64,000 nt of DNA from Bacillus sp. 7884-1 (GCF_002272245.1 NZ_NPDD01000167.1:1-64000), one strand, 5' to 3'; shown: positions 25,638-37,703, numbered from the stretch's first letter. The notes: generated by a model not told the origin, from the letters alone. Translations and numbers: made by a program.

Positions 25638-26831
25638 TTGGCGGCTTTGTTACCCATTGATGATAACGCTTTAAATGCAGTAGGAAATTGGAATTTAACC
25701 AAGGAGCAATTTTTAATAGATTTACGAAATACTTTAATTGATTCAGTGAACGAATGTGAAGCTTATCGCTTTCTGTGCAAGGAACAGGACTTTGATGCAA
25801 ATCGTGATTTACAAACCATTGACGACCTTACAAAAATCCCCTATATCACTTCTCAAACATTCAAACGGTCTGTTGGACTTTATTCCAAGCTTTTACGTAT
25901 ACCTGTTAAGGAAATTGACCTTTGGACCTTATCCAGCAGCACAAGTGGAGATCCCAGTTTATCAGGCCGAAGATGGAAAGATGTCGGTACTTATCAACGA
26001 TCATATCTTACCGTTTATCCCCGTTTATTTGGTACAGAGCCGTTAGAACGTTGCCTTATGTTTTGGCCTGATCCAAAAGCTATGCGAGCATCCATAGGCC
26101 TAATTGATGGGAAAAAAGCTGCACCATTTGCTTCGTACATTATTGATTCAGAGCGTTTTACAAAAGAACCAACTAAAACACAATATCTTTTAGAATTAAA
26201 TCAACATTCTAAAAAATTGGAGGTCAATGTTCCTGTTTTGCTTGAAGGTCTAAGGGAAGCAGATAAAGATAAAGGAAGAACATTATTGATTGGCTCAACC
26301 CCTTTACTCTACTTAACTATTGTAGATCATTATAAGCGAACCGGTGAGACTTTCCACCTCGGACCCAATACTTTCATCCTTGCAGGAGCAGGTGGATGGG
26401 ATGGAAAAAAGGGGCAGGTAAATATCGGAAGAACAATATCAAAGGAGGCTTTTGTTTCAGATTTGATGCAAATTCTAGGTATTCTACCGAAACACATTAT
26501 TGATCGATTTGGTTTTTCCGAATCCTCCGCAACGTTTGCTGGCCATTATAATTCTAACTTAAGAGATTTTATATATGAAATTCCTCCTTGGGCACATATT
26601 CTTGTTAGGGATCCATTTACACTAAAACCAATTTCAGAGTTTGGTAAAGAGGGGCTCCTTGAAGTCATAACTCCCTATGGGATGAGCACCCATACTGGAA
26701 CAGCTATTTTAGTCGATGATTTAGTCAGTCTTGTTGACCCATCAATTTATGGGAGTAAACGAACTACTATCCGTATTCATGGCCGTGTTCCTCATTCTCA
26801 TAAAGCTGGATGTGGGGTGATGTTTGAATGA
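25638..26831 (+). CDS. LuxE-like acyl-protein synthetase
   Basis: 397 aa from TTG 25638 (GGGGTGAG site). Family PF04443. A phosphate-binding stretch, LSSSTSGDPSLSG (98-110), resembles the adenylate-forming P-loop; FGFSES and GHYN follow further on. Cys392 in the extreme C-terminus (HKAGCGVMFE) matches the position of LuxE's acyl-accepting cysteine close to its end. LuxE activates a fatty acid with ATP and passes the acyl group to LuxC for reduction to aldehyde. The stop overlaps the next gene by 4 bp (ATGA), so the pair is coupled. No luciferase genes are present. Confidence 0.88.
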   Translation: MAALLPIDDNALNAVGNWNLTKEQFLIDLRNTLIDSVNECEAYRFLCKEQDFDANRDLQTIDDLTKIPYITSQTFKRSVGLYSKLLRIPVKEIDLWTLSSSTSGDPSLSGRRWKDVGTYQRSYLTVYPRLFGTEPLERCLMFWPDPKAMRASIGLIDGKKAAPFASYIIDSERFTKEPTKTQYLLELNQHSKKLEVNVPVLLEGLREADKDKGRTLLIGSTPLLYLTIVDHYKRTGETFHLGPNTFILAGAGGWDGKKGQVNIGRTISKEAFVSDLMQILGILPKHIIDRFGFSESSATFAGHYNSNLRDFIYEIPPWAHILVRDPFTLKPISEFGKEGLLEVITPYGMSTHTGTAILVDDLVSLVDPSIYGSKRTTIRIHGRVPHSHKAGCGVMFE

Positions 26832-28165
26832 CAGTTAATAATTTATTTGAACCTACTCGATGTATTGGTTCTATAGAAGCAAGAGCTGAAGCGGAAAAGC
26901 TTAGAAATGGAATATCGACGGCAAGGAGCCGCCCTGTTTCATATTATATAGACCTGCTTGATGCGGTTGGGAAACTTTGGTCAGATCCCACTTTTCGCGC
27001 CTCAGTTCTACCTTTTCTAGCAACCGCTACAGGCCATTCACCCGAGCTCGTTGAATTAGAACTTGATACGGTCTGCAAATTCCTAAAGCAGGAGTACCTT
27101 TTTGCCATGGTGGATAGAGAGCTTGAAGATGGAAACATCCTCGACAATTGGATAAAGGTTCAAGGGATATTGTTGCGGCGACATCCTCGGGGGTTGATAT
27201 TGCATAATTTGGCTGGTAATGCCTTAATCGTTGCACCTCTTAGCATTACTTTTGGATTATTGACTAAAAATATTGCACTCATCAAAGTCCCATCTGATCA
27301 ACCATTATTTTCAACGGCATTTGTCCGTTCTTTACTATCACTTGCACCAGAACTAAATAATGAGATATCTGTTCTACAATGGTCAGGTTCCGATCATGAA
27401 GTTTTTCAAACACTATTCCCTGTACTAGACGGAGCAATTCACTGGGGTGGAGAAAAATCTCAGCATGCTATATCTCTTCTGGCTTCAGAGTATGATGTGC
27501 CCTTACTCTCACATGGCCCTAAGTTTAGTTTTTCATATATAGATGGGCTGATGCAAAAGGATGTAACGGAGCTTGCAAAAAGAATTTCCATTGATATAGT
27601 GTTATGGGAGCAAAAAGCCTGTTCGTCACCAAGGTTTATCCTGGTTCGTTCAGGGGATGATGGCGCAGACGCTCAAGCGTTGGCAGAGTCTCTTGCCATT
27701 TCCCTTAGTCAGGCTGATGTCAAATGGCCAGTTTCACGGACTGATATCGGAAAAAGTATACTTGTCGCAGCCCAACGACAGCAATATAGTCTTAAATATG
27801 GAATGAGTGGTCAAGGAAAAGTACTGGCTTCAAAAGATCCAAATGGCTGGACTGTGGTGATATCGAATACATTGCCAGACAATGCTGCCATCAATGCTTC
27901 AACAGGACGATTTATATTTGTCTGTCCCGTTTCCTCAAGCACAGAAGTACTCAATTATTTGAAGTCATACGACCGTCAACAGAGAAAGCTTCTTCAAGTA
28001 ATGGCATACGAAGGAAAGGATATGAACTTCTTGGATGCTGCCACATACCTTGGCGTATCACGAATATCACGGATTGGAGAAATGAGCTTTCCAGCACCTG
28101 GTGCCTCACACGATGGTGGATATAATCTAAGTGCCTTGACAACCATTCATTCTTGCCCAGAATAA
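26828..28165 (+). CDS. LuxC-like acyl-CoA/acyl-protein reductase
   Basis: 445 aa, family PF05893, an aldehyde-dehydrogenase-like fold that reduces a thioester-bound acyl chain to fatty aldehyde with NADPH. The nucleophile is probably Cys265 in EQKACSSPRF, the block that carries the active cysteine in luminous-bacteria LuxC. RRHPRGLILHNLAGNALIVA (118-137) and the SDHEVFQTL region fit the nucleotide-binding part. Downstream of and overlapping luxE, it completes a fatty-acid reductase without luxD or luxAB. The likely product is a long-chain aldehyde or alcohol of unknown fate. Confidence 0.9.
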   Translation: MTVNNLFEPTRCIGSIEARAEAEKLRNGISTARSRPVSYYIDLLDAVGKLWSDPTFRASVLPFLATATGHSPELVELELDTVCKFLKQEYLFAMVDRELEDGNILDNWIKVQGILLRRHPRGLILHNLAGNALIVAPLSITFGLLTKNIALIKVPSDQPLFSTAFVRSLLSLAPELNNEISVLQWSGSDHEVFQTLFPVLDGAIHWGGEKSQHAISLLASEYDVPLLSHGPKFSFSYIDGLMQKDVTELAKRISIDIVLWEQKACSSPRFILVRSGDDGADAQALAESLAISLSQADVKWPVSRTDIGKSILVAAQRQQYSLKYGMSGQGKVLASKDPNGWTVVISNTLPDNAAINASTGRFIFVCPVSSSTEVLNYLKSYDRQQRKLLQVMAYEGKDMNFLDAATYLGVSRISRIGEMSFPAPGASHDGGYNLSALTTIHSCPE

Positions 28166-28316
28166 AGTTTATTCTCTACTTCTCTACTCCTAGTTTATAA
28201 TCCAAATCCTAATGCTTTCTGACTTGAAAATCAAACGTCGAAATTAACCAGAGTTCCCCCTTCTGTTTTTCGTCCATAAAATAACATAATAAAAATAAAG
28301 CAGGGGAAAAACGATA

Positions 28317-28418
28317 ATGAGATTATTTATTAATAAAAATGAACATTCTGATATCTATAAAAATGATGAAAAAATTCTGAACCTATTCAAGTGTTTGTTC
28401 GGCATAATTCCTAAATAG
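28317..28418 (+). CDS. possible 33-aa peptide
   Basis: ATG 28317, 10 nt after AGGGG, encodes MRLFINKNEHSDIYKNDEKI LNLFKCLFGIIPK. It is basic, amphipathic and has a hydrophobic tail. No relatives recalled, and it could be chance. The rest of the 438-bp gap after luxC holds only the chitinase terminator. Confidence 0.25.
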   Translation: MRLFINKNEHSDIYKNDEKILNLFKCLFGIIPK

Positions 28419-28530
28419 AGCAAATGAATGAGCAACAAAAAAACAACATGCCCTAGTAAACCAGCGCAGACCTGAGACTCATGTAAATGCGAGGTTTCAA
28501 AAAACTGTAGGCGAAATTTCGAAAAAAAAG

Positions 28531-28563
28531 AAAATCCCAGCCTTTCTTTAAGGCAGGGATTTT
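28531..28563 (-). terminator. terminator of the chitinase gene
   Basis: AAAATCCCAGCCTT and AAGGCAGGGATTTT pair over 14 positions with one mismatch, A-rich on the left (U tract on minus). Confidence 0.75.
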
Positions 28564-28603
28564 CGACTTGTTAAAAGAGTTAATCGTTTTTTTATTAAAT
28601 GCT

Positions 28604-30400
28604 TTACTTCAAATCATTATAAATCTTTGATAATAAAACTTTATTGGGATCTTGGCTAAGTTCCCACATCATAGCACCACCCAGGCCATTCGCCTTTATG
28701 AAGGAGGTTTTATATCCTATTGATTCTGTATCATCATAACTGATAAATTGAGATCCATTAAACAGCCATGGAACTTTGGAATCCGGTTCCCAGTAACGGA
28801 TGAACCCATTTTTATTTACATAATTCGCTTCCAGTTCCGCATATCTGATAGCCGAACCACCGCCCATAAATGACTGATATAAACCATTATTCATATTCGT
28901 TACCTGGTTGTAGGCTCTGCCGTAGAAAGGAACTCCCATGATGAGTTTATTGGCAGGCACCACATTATTAAGAAAAATCCGGACTGCATCCTGTACACTC
29001 CACTCCCAGGAGAAGCCTGTCTCGGGATCACGGTATAATGGAGCATTCATCCCTGTCATGATGTCCCAGGATCCGTGGATATCATACGTCATGAGCTGGA
29101 TGTAATTCACATACTGGTGAATTAAGTTCAGTTCTGTATTTGCAGCATAGGTGCTGCCCGCTCCAGCTGCAATGGTTAACAAATACTCTTTCCCATCCTT
29201 TGCACTCTGAGCATCCATTGTTTCTCTTATTTTTTTTAAAAGAAGAGTAAAATTCTGCTTGTCCTCAGGACGGTTTATATTGTCTGCTTCTCCCCCGCCA
29301 ACTGGATATTCCCAATCTAAATCAACTCCATCAAATCCATATTTCAAAATGAATTGCAGGCAGCTTTCAGCAAAGATCGTTCTGGATTGTTCCGTCAAGG
29401 CTACATCCGAGAACTTTTCGGACCATGTCCAGCCTCCCACAGAAATTAATGTTTTTAAATGAGGATATTGTTGTTTGAGCTTTGTTAATTGATAAAAATT
29501 TCCCTTGTAAGGCTGTTCGGTCGTATCTCCTGGAAAGTTTTTTTCAACATCTGCCCACGAGTCCCCTAATGCAATTTTCCCATCTGAAGAAATGTTGGCA
29601 AATGCATAGTTTATATGGGTAAGTTTACTTGCATCAATATCGGCTGCCTGAAAATTTGAATAAGTGGACCAGCCGGTAAAATATCCGACTCTTTTATAGG
29701 CGGTTGGTTCAGGGGTAACTGTATTTCTTACAATGACCGTTTTGGAAACCTGCGCACTTTGATTGGCAGTATCGTAAACGATTACCTTTAATGTTTGACT
29801 GCCATCCGGCACCCATGGGTCGGTGGCCCAATTCATACTATATGGTGCTGCAGTTCGAGTTCCAATTAAATACCCGCCATTATTGCTGTAAAACTCTACC
29901 TTGCTTATTCCTTTATCATCACTTGCATCAACAGACAATGTAACCGTTCCACTTATAGTCTGGCCATCACTCGCAATAGGAGAAACCTGAAAGCTGCTTA
30001 CTTGGGGTGGCTGATCGACTGCCGGTGCGGAAGTGGTAACATTTATCGCATTACTTGGATCAGAAACATTTCCACTTGCATCCCGCGCTTTTATGAAAAA
30101 ACTATAAGACGTATTGGAACTTAAATTCCCCACTGTATATGAGGTTGAGGAAGTATTTCCGATATAGATATTATTTTTGTAAACATCATAACCTTTAACC
30201 CCAATATTATCCGTAGAGCTAGTCCAAGTTAATGAAACAGTCGAAGCAGTAATTCCTGCTGTCTTCAAATTAGTTGGTGCAGTTGGTGCATTTCGATCCC
30301 TTTTTGCGGCTTCACTGACAGTGAAATTACTGGTAAGGCTGAGAAACACTAAAAAGAAAACAGTAAAGATTTTAAAGCAGTTTTGTAATCGTGGATTCAT
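28604..30400 (-). CDS. secreted GH18 chitinase with FN3 and Ig-like domains
   Basis: 598 aa: signal peptide (1-31), fibronectin type III domain (about 39-123), Ig-like domain (about 130-225), and GH18 TIM barrel (about 236-598). The catalytic signature DGVDLDWEY spans 357-365 with Glu364 as proton donor, and SVGGW (320-324) is the second conserved strand. The end, GLGGAMMWELSQD, is also typical. It hydrolyses chitin outside the cell, and the accessory domains likely space or position the enzyme. Together with the GH20 hexosaminidase at 46 kb it forms a chitin-degrading set. The leader contains a hairpin over the ribosome site. Confidence 0.95.
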   Translation of the reverse strand: MNPRLQNCFKIFTVFFLVFLSLTSNFTVSEAAKRDRNAPTAPTNLKTAGITASTVSLTWTSSTDNIGVKGYDVYKNNIYIGNTSSTSYTVGNLSSNTSYSFFIKARDASGNVSDPSNAINVTTSAPAVDQPPQVSSFQVSPIASDGQTISGTVTLSVDASDDKGISKVEFYSNNGGYLIGTRTAAPYSMNWATDPWVPDGSQTLKVIVYDTANQSAQVSKTVIVRNTVTPEPTAYKRVGYFTGWSTYSNFQAADIDASKLTHINYAFANISSDGKIALGDSWADVEKNFPGDTTEQPYKGNFYQLTKLKQQYPHLKTLISVGGWTWSEKFSDVALTEQSRTIFAESCLQFILKYGFDGVDLDWEYPVGGGEADNINRPEDKQNFTLLLKKIRETMDAQSAKDGKEYLLTIAAGAGSTYAANTELNLIHQYVNYIQLMTYDIHGSWDIMTGMNAPLYRDPETGFSWEWSVQDAVRIFLNNVVPANKLIMGVPFYGRAYNQVTNMNNGLYQSFMGGGSAIRYAELEANYVNKNGFIRYWEPDSKVPWLFNGSQFISYDDTESIGYKTSFIKANGLGGAMMWELSQDPNKVLLSKIYNDLK

Positions 30401-30414
30401 GGCAATTCCTGCCT

Positions 30415-30459
30415 CTCCTATTAAAATAGCAAACTATGTTTACTTAATTTTAATAGGAG
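30415..30459 (-). promoter_or_regulatory. 5'-leader hairpin covering the chitinase ribosome site
   Basis: CTCCTATTAAAAT and ATTTTAATAGGAG form a 13-bp perfect inverted repeat with a 19-nt loop, ending 15 bp before the chitinase start. In the mRNA the 3' arm contains AGGAG, so folding would hide part of the ribosome site. It could alternatively be a repressor operator. Confidence 0.5.
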
Positions 30460-30534
30460 GAAAAAGGATAATGTAGTGGCAAATAGTAGCAAATTTTAGT
30501 CTATTCCCAAATAAGCTGATAAAAGGGCTACACA

Positions 30535-30651
30535 CTAATAGGAAACTGTTGTTTGTTCAAAACGGAAAAAATCATCCTCTTCCTGATAGAGTAACCAATC
30601 CTTATAAAAAGACTCTAATTTATCAAGTTCCTTATCTTTAGAATTTCTCAT
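30535..30651 (-). CDS. small hypothetical protein, 38 aa
   Basis: ATG 30651 to TAG 30535 encodes MRNSKDKELDKLESFYKDWL LYQEEDDFFRFEQTTVSY. It is charged and helical with many aromatics in the second half, and has no signal. The ribosome site is weak (GGGTAG), but composition and codon use look real. Function unknown. Confidence 0.4.
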   Translation of the reverse strand: MRNSKDKELDKLESFYKDWLLYQEEDDFFRFEQTTVSY

Positions 30652-30659
30652 AGCAATCT

Positions 30660-32814
<2,155 letters not shown>

Positions 32815-32859
32815 CTAGTATCATAGAATCGCAATAAGGGAAACCCTTCCCATCTAGTT

Positions 32860-32975
32860 GTAAAGTAGAGAACTGATTTCAAAGAGGTAGCTTACGCTAT
32901 CTCTTTTAATTTCAGTTCCCCCTCATCAAACCGTACGTGAAGTTTTCCCTCTTAAAGCTTTCCGATGTTCTTCTT
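32860..32975 (-). mobile_element. group II intron 3' remnant (domains V and VI)
   Basis: Reading minus, a domain V-like segment AAGCTTTAAGAGGGAAAACT then TCACGTACGGTTTGATG is followed by GAGGGGGAACTG, a long stem (GAACTGA..TCAGTTC outside, AAAGAGATAGC..GCTACCTCTTT inside) that fits domain VI, and an end CTCTACTTTAC. The CACGTACGGTTTGATGAGGG string is characteristic of bacterial group II introns. In the 5' strand of domain V the expected CCGTA is CTTTA, and no ltrA-type reverse transcriptase or domains I-IV remain, so it is a dead relic. The domain VI hairpin may now terminate the protease transcript. Confidence 0.6.
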
Positions 32976-33062
32976 ACTTAAGCTAAAAAAAGGATACTCT
33001 GCTAGAAGAAATACAGTTGAGTAGTTTGCTAATACAATAGAAATTAGAAGGGAAAGGTTAAA

Positions 33063-33855
33063 ATGATTGTTGATTGCCATTTTCATGTGGATGAAAAATT
33101 TTGACACTAGAAAAAATGGTAGAGGGTATGGATAAAAATGATGTAACTAAAACAGTGCTAATTGCCCCTATGAATGAAACAATGTTTGAAATAGAGAGCG
33201 CTTTTCAACATCATTTACAACGCTTGTTCCGTTTTCTAATACTTCATGCACCTCAAATTGGACTTAAAATTTATGATGGTCTAGTAAAAGATGGCTATTT
33301 GAAACTTTATGGCAATTCATACAAGATTTATCCTAAGCCAAGCAATTGTTTTGTTGCTACTGCAATTGCTAGATTTCCAGACCGGTTTCTAGGCTGGATA
33401 GCAGTGAACCCTTTGATTCCCGGATCTATGGAAGAAGTAGAATTCTATCTTAATAACCCAAGTTTTATTGGGGTGAAAGCTCATCCGTTCATGCATCAAT
33501 ATAGTATTAAAGCAATTGATCCTATTGCGGCTTTGTGTGAATCAAAGGCATACCTATGATTATTCATCTATCTTCAGAACCTGATTCTTATCAATATTTA
33601 CCCGAAAACTACCCCAAACTTAAATTAATTTATGCTCATGCAGGTCTTCCTTTTTGGAAAAAACTATGGAAATACGTTAAGGATCAACCAAATGTATTTG
33701 TTGACACATCAAGTGATTATCTAAATCGATCGATTGTAAAGATGGCTGTTGAATCTTTAGGTTATCGTAAGGTTCTTTGGATTGATTCACTTCAAATTCC
33801 TGATAACCAAAAGGAATATATTCTGGGGCAAAACTTTTTAGGATTAATTGATTGA
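33063..33855 (+). pseudogene. amidohydrolase (metal-dependent TIM barrel) pseudogene
   Basis: ATG 33063 starts MIVDCHFHVDEKF with the H-x-H metal motif, then a TGA. A second frame continues LTLEKMVEGMDKNDVTKTVL to KAHPFMHQYS and breaks at about 33559. A third frame begins IHLSSEPDSYQYLPENYPKL KLIYAHAGLPFW, and its end lacks the expected final Asp loop. Joined, it is a typical amidohydrolase_2 protein with at least two frameshifts. Confidence 0.8.
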
Positions 33856-33969
33856 TAAAATGATTCCTATTTAACAAAGAACCTGATAAATATGTCAAAC
33901 CTACAAAAAAATTAATTACTATATATCACTCTTTTAAAATATACATCTAAAGTCTTTTACAAGGAAGGA

Positions 33970-34847
33970 GTGAAGGAATTGGTAAATAAATTAAAAAGTA
34001 TGTCTTTTTCCTTACTGGGTCCCTTAACTGAATTTCGAAATAATCCTTTGAAGCTAATGGATTCATTAAGGATATTAAATGAAGATAAAGCAATCATAAG
34101 ATTTGCAAATATAAAAATACATGTTCTGTTTCATCCCGAATTAATTAAAGAAGTTCTGGTTACTAAGCAAAAGTCATTTCAAAAATCTACAATATTTGCT
34201 GGTTTAAAAATAATCATTGGCGATGGATTATTAACAAGCGAGAACCCAAAAAATCGAAAACAAAGAAAACTCATTCAGCCATCTTTTACTCGAAGCCATT
34301 TACTATCTGTCTTTATTTATTAGCTCAACATCCAGATGAGCAAACGAAAGTCATTAATGAGATTAGTGAAATAGTAGGAGACAGAAGCGTTCAATTTACA
34401 GATTTAACTTCATTAAAATATACACAATCGACAATATTGGAGACCTTGAGAATATATCCACCAGCTTGGATTATAGCTCGTGAAGCAGCTGAAGACACTG
34501 ACCTGATGGGTTATAAAATAAATAAAGGGGAACACATCTTTATTTCTCAATATGTAACACATAGGGATGAAAAGTATTACAAAGATGCACATGTATTTAA
34601 ACCTAATCGTTTTGAGAATGGTAGACCAATCGATGTTCATGAATATGCGTATTTTCCTTTTGGCGGTGGATCTCGTATTTGCATCGGAAATCATTTTGCC
34701 TTAATGGAAGCGACGATGATCCTCGTAACCATCTTGCAGAAATATAAAGTACTACTGCCTTCAGAATCAAAGGAAGTTGAATTAGCTCCATTAATTACTT
34801 TACGACCGAAAAATGGGATTAAATTACGGATTCAAAGGAGATTGTAA
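33970..34847 (+). pseudogene. cytochrome P450 pseudogene with internal deletion
   Basis: The N-terminal part (33970-34323) runs to NRKQRKLIQPSFTRSHLL, the end of the C helix, then stops. A second frame resumes at LLAQHPDEQTKVINEI and keeps the K helix ExxR (ETLRIYPP) and the haem-binding loop FPFGGGSRICIGNHFA with its Cys ligand, ending near 34847. About 200 aa between the two, including the oxygen-binding I helix, are gone. Not functional. Confidence 0.85.
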
Positions 34848-34931
34848 CGTGCTAAGGAATTTCATCCCGCAGATTTATAAGCTGCTAAACTAACGAAGAG
34901 CTTCTATTTCAGCTTTTGTGTTAATTCGTAA

Positions 34932-36265
34932 TTATGCTGCTTTCTTTTCAATCGTACCCTCATTAAATTTTGTTTTCACAAAAATGCTTCCTATTTTGTA
35001 ACCAATTAAACCAGGAATCACCCATCCGAAGTCCATATATTGCAAAGGAACAATTGATAATAATTCTGAAAATGAATCATTTAAAAATGTAGAATTAATG
35101 ATTTCCAATAAGCTAAATAACCCAACTAGGCCGACTGTCATGACATAAACTGGTCGTTGATTAAAAGGTAATCTATCATGTAAAGACCTAAAATAATTAA
35201 GGTAATGGCCATTGGATACACTAAGCCCAATATCGGGACAGATACTTTTAAGATTTGAGATAAACCAAGATTTGCTACAAAACCGCTGATCAAACATACA
35301 AGGATTGCCCATTTTATATAAGGTAATTTAGGGAAAACACTTGAAAAATATTGTGCACATGATGTAATTAATCCTATAGAAACACTTAAATAGGCTAAAG
35401 TATAAATTAATCCTAAAACAATCGTACCACTCTGTCCAAACAATTGATGTAGTACAGAACTTAATACAATTGCCCCATTATCTACATTACCTGATATCGA
35501 AGCTGAAGCTCCTAGGTATACAATAATTAAATAACAAAAAGTTAAAAGTAGACTACATACAATTCCAAATATCGCTAAATACTTAACTTGTAATGTTTGA
35601 TTGTTTATTTTTTTACTTCTAAAAATATTGGTAAATATAATTCCATAAATTAATGCACCAATTGCATCCATTGTTTGATATCCATCTAAAAATCCTTGTG
35701 AGATTGGATTTTCTTTATAAGATAAAGAAGCCTCTTTAAAGCTAGATAAATCAGTAAACAAGGCTTTAATAAAAACAATAATGATTAATATTAATAAAGA
35801 AGGTGTTAAAATTTTCCCCAATCTGTCTACTAATTTAGATGGCGATTTTGCGAACCAAAAAACGATACTAAAAAATACAACTGTATAAACCAAAAGTCCG
35901 ATCGGTGAAGACTCAATTGTATTTGGTAAATAGAGCTTAACTCCCATTTCATAAGCAAGACTGCCTGCACGCGGAATGGCAAGTCCCTGTCCTATTGATA
36001 TAAAAATTGCCATTGGAAAAAGCAAAGCAAAAGTAGGATTAACCCTATTTACTAAAGTATCGAATGATCCTGATTTAGCAACAGCAATAAAAGCTAATAC
36101 AGCGAGACCCGCATCTGAAATAATAAATCCAATAACCGCTTGCCATACATTTTCTCCAGCAGCTGCTCCCAAATATGCTGGAAAAATTAAATTTCCTGCA
36201 CCAAATAACATTGAAAATAACATAAAGCCAATAAACATGATTTCTTTATTAGTTAATTTATTCAA
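34932..36265 (-). pseudogene. brnQ: branched-chain amino acid transporter BrnQ, frameshifted
   Basis: 375 aa from ATG 36265 show the LIVCS family start (MFIGFMLFSMLFGAGNLIFP region) and about ten helices, then run out at 35138. The overlapping frame supplies the missing end (RLPFNQRPVYVMTVGLVGLF to TIEKKAA at 34932). The joined length of about 445 aa is normal for BrnQ. The junction near 35155 looks like a 4-bp loss in a GATAGATA-like context. It would have imported Leu, Ile and Val with Na+. A sequencing error is possible, but neighbouring genes are also decayed. Confidence 0.8.
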
Positions 36266-36497
36266 TTAATTCACCTCAACCTAAAATTGTTATATTAAAA
36301 TATTTTTTATTCCATCAAATTTCCATTCAATTTAGGGTTAAATATGAAAAAGTACTAATATATTTCACTAAATTAGAAAGAGTTTCCTTATTAATCAACC
36401 TAAAAAAGTGATACGGAAATTTTTATCACCTCTAAAATCATTGTTTCATCTCTGGTATTCAAAAATTTTGTGACTTGAACTTTTGCCTAAAGAGAAC

Positions 36498-36536
36498 AAA
36501 AGCACAACTAGCTGAAAAATCACTAGTTGTGCTTTT
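36498..36536. terminator. bidirectional terminator
   Basis: AAAAGCACAACTAG and CTAGTTGTGCTTTT form a perfect 14-bp stem with an 11-nt loop, downstream of the VanY-type gene. The remainder of 36266-36497 shows nothing else. Confidence 0.85.
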
Positions 36537-36593
36537 TGTCCGCAAAACTTCCGACTGACTTCTTTTAGAAATATTCTTATGGCTCAAGAAAAT

Positions 36594-37406
36594 TTACTTA
36601 AGAACAGGGAAAATTCCGAAATACTCTTCTAATGTCAAACCACGAGCCTTCATATCTTTTGAAATTCCTGTACCTACATAGCGAATATGCCAAGGTTCAT
36701 ATTTGTAACCAGTAATGTATTCTTTCCCTTTCGGATATCGTATAATATACCCGAAATTAGCACTATTTTTATCTAACCATTTTGCTTCCTTTGTATCTGC
36801 AAAACAAGAAGACACTGCACAATATCCATTGCTCCCACTTACGTCTATTGCTAAACCCGTTTGGTGTTCGCTTGTACCAGGAATAGCACTGTATGTTCTC
36901 GCCTTTTCATAGCCGTCCCTTTTTACATAATAATTAAATACTGAAGCTTGTGTAGCATAAGAACGATATCCTGATGCACCGCTTAAATAAATTCCTTCCT
37001 TTTTAGCAGCTGCAAACATTTTTTCTAATGCAATCGCCGCTTCTTTTCGCATTTTACGTTTGTCTATATACTCTTTAAATATGAAAGAGACTTTAGGAAA
37101 AACTAAATCTGTAGGAATATATGTATGGGGCAGATATATTTTTTTGTTCACAAAAACAGCAATTGACTCTGGATATTTCGTAGTAGTTACCACTTTCCCA
37201 TCTGGCGTTCTTTCCTGTGTCGTATAAGAGGCTTTTGTTATTTGAGCTTGATTAGAATGTGGAACATTGACAAGCGGTGTCAAAGATTCATTTTTCTTGC
37301 TTTGCATATTTTTAGATAAATTTGATTCATTCGATTCTCTGCCACAACCAACGACAGCTATCAAAAATAAGAAAACGAACCATACTCTTACATTTTTTTT
37401 TACCAT
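36594..37406 (-). CDS. VanY/LdcB-type D,D- or L,D-carboxypeptidase lipoprotein
   Basis: 270 aa. Lipoprotein signal ending AVVGC (Cys21), a 60-aa Ser/Asn/Lys linker, then a peptidase M15B domain. Zn-site residues are His181 and Asp188 (SEHQTGLAID) and His240 in YKYEPWHIRYVG, with Glu237 as the likely catalytic base; SGYRSY at 145-150 is also conserved. It trims the terminal D-Ala from peptidoglycan stem peptides at the outer face of the membrane. It is a single gene with its own terminator. By pattern alone it could be LdcB-like (L,D) or DacB/VanY-like (D,D). Confidence 0.9.
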   Translation of the reverse strand: MVKKNVRVWFVFLFLIAVVGCGRESNESNLSKNMQSKKNESLTPLVNVPHSNQAQITKASYTTQERTPDGKVVTTTKYPESIAVFVNKKIYLPHTYIPTDLVFPKVSFIFKEYIDKRKMRKEAAIALEKMFAAAKKEGIYLSGASGYRSYATQASVFNYYVKRDGYEKARTYSAIPGTSEHQTGLAIDVSGSNGYCAVSSCFADTKEAKWLDKNSANFGYIIRYPKGKEYITGYKYEPWHIRYVGTGISKDMKARGLTLEEYFGIFPVLK

Positions 37407-37535
37407 GAAACACTACTCCTTCAACAAATAATCAATACGAACAGTCAAAACCATAAATGTGTTTATAAAAATTTAAATTATTAATATTAAGGTTTGTAAC
37501 TAAATTAAGATCTATACGTATTCAAGAAGAGGTGT

Positions 37536-37703
37536 ATGAAATTTTACGATTTGTTTAATAAGAAATTAATTCCTCTATACGGCATGTATAAAGTAAATAA
37601 AGATATGGTTTTCCGTGAGCACACCAATCCTTCCGGCCTGTGGACAAAAGAAAAACCAATCACCGGTTTAACAGGATTGGCTGGTTGCAATAATTTAATT
37701 TAA
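37536..37703 (+). CDS. small hypothetical protein, 55 aa
   Basis: An AGAGGTGT site precedes ATG 37536. The product MKFYDLFNKKLIPLYGMYKV continues with FREHTNPSGLWTKEKPITGL and ends at TAA 37703. Composition is balanced, with no signal or long hydrophobic helix. It may be a complete small protein or the N-terminal piece of a larger one. No relative recognised. Confidence 0.4.
   Translation: MKFYDLFNKKLIPLYGMYKVNKDMVFREHTNPSGLWTKEKPITGLTGLAGCNNLI

Noticed and set aside
25239-28165. Bioluminescence operon
   Set aside because: No luciferase subunits or luxD are present; only the fatty-acid reductase part is seen.
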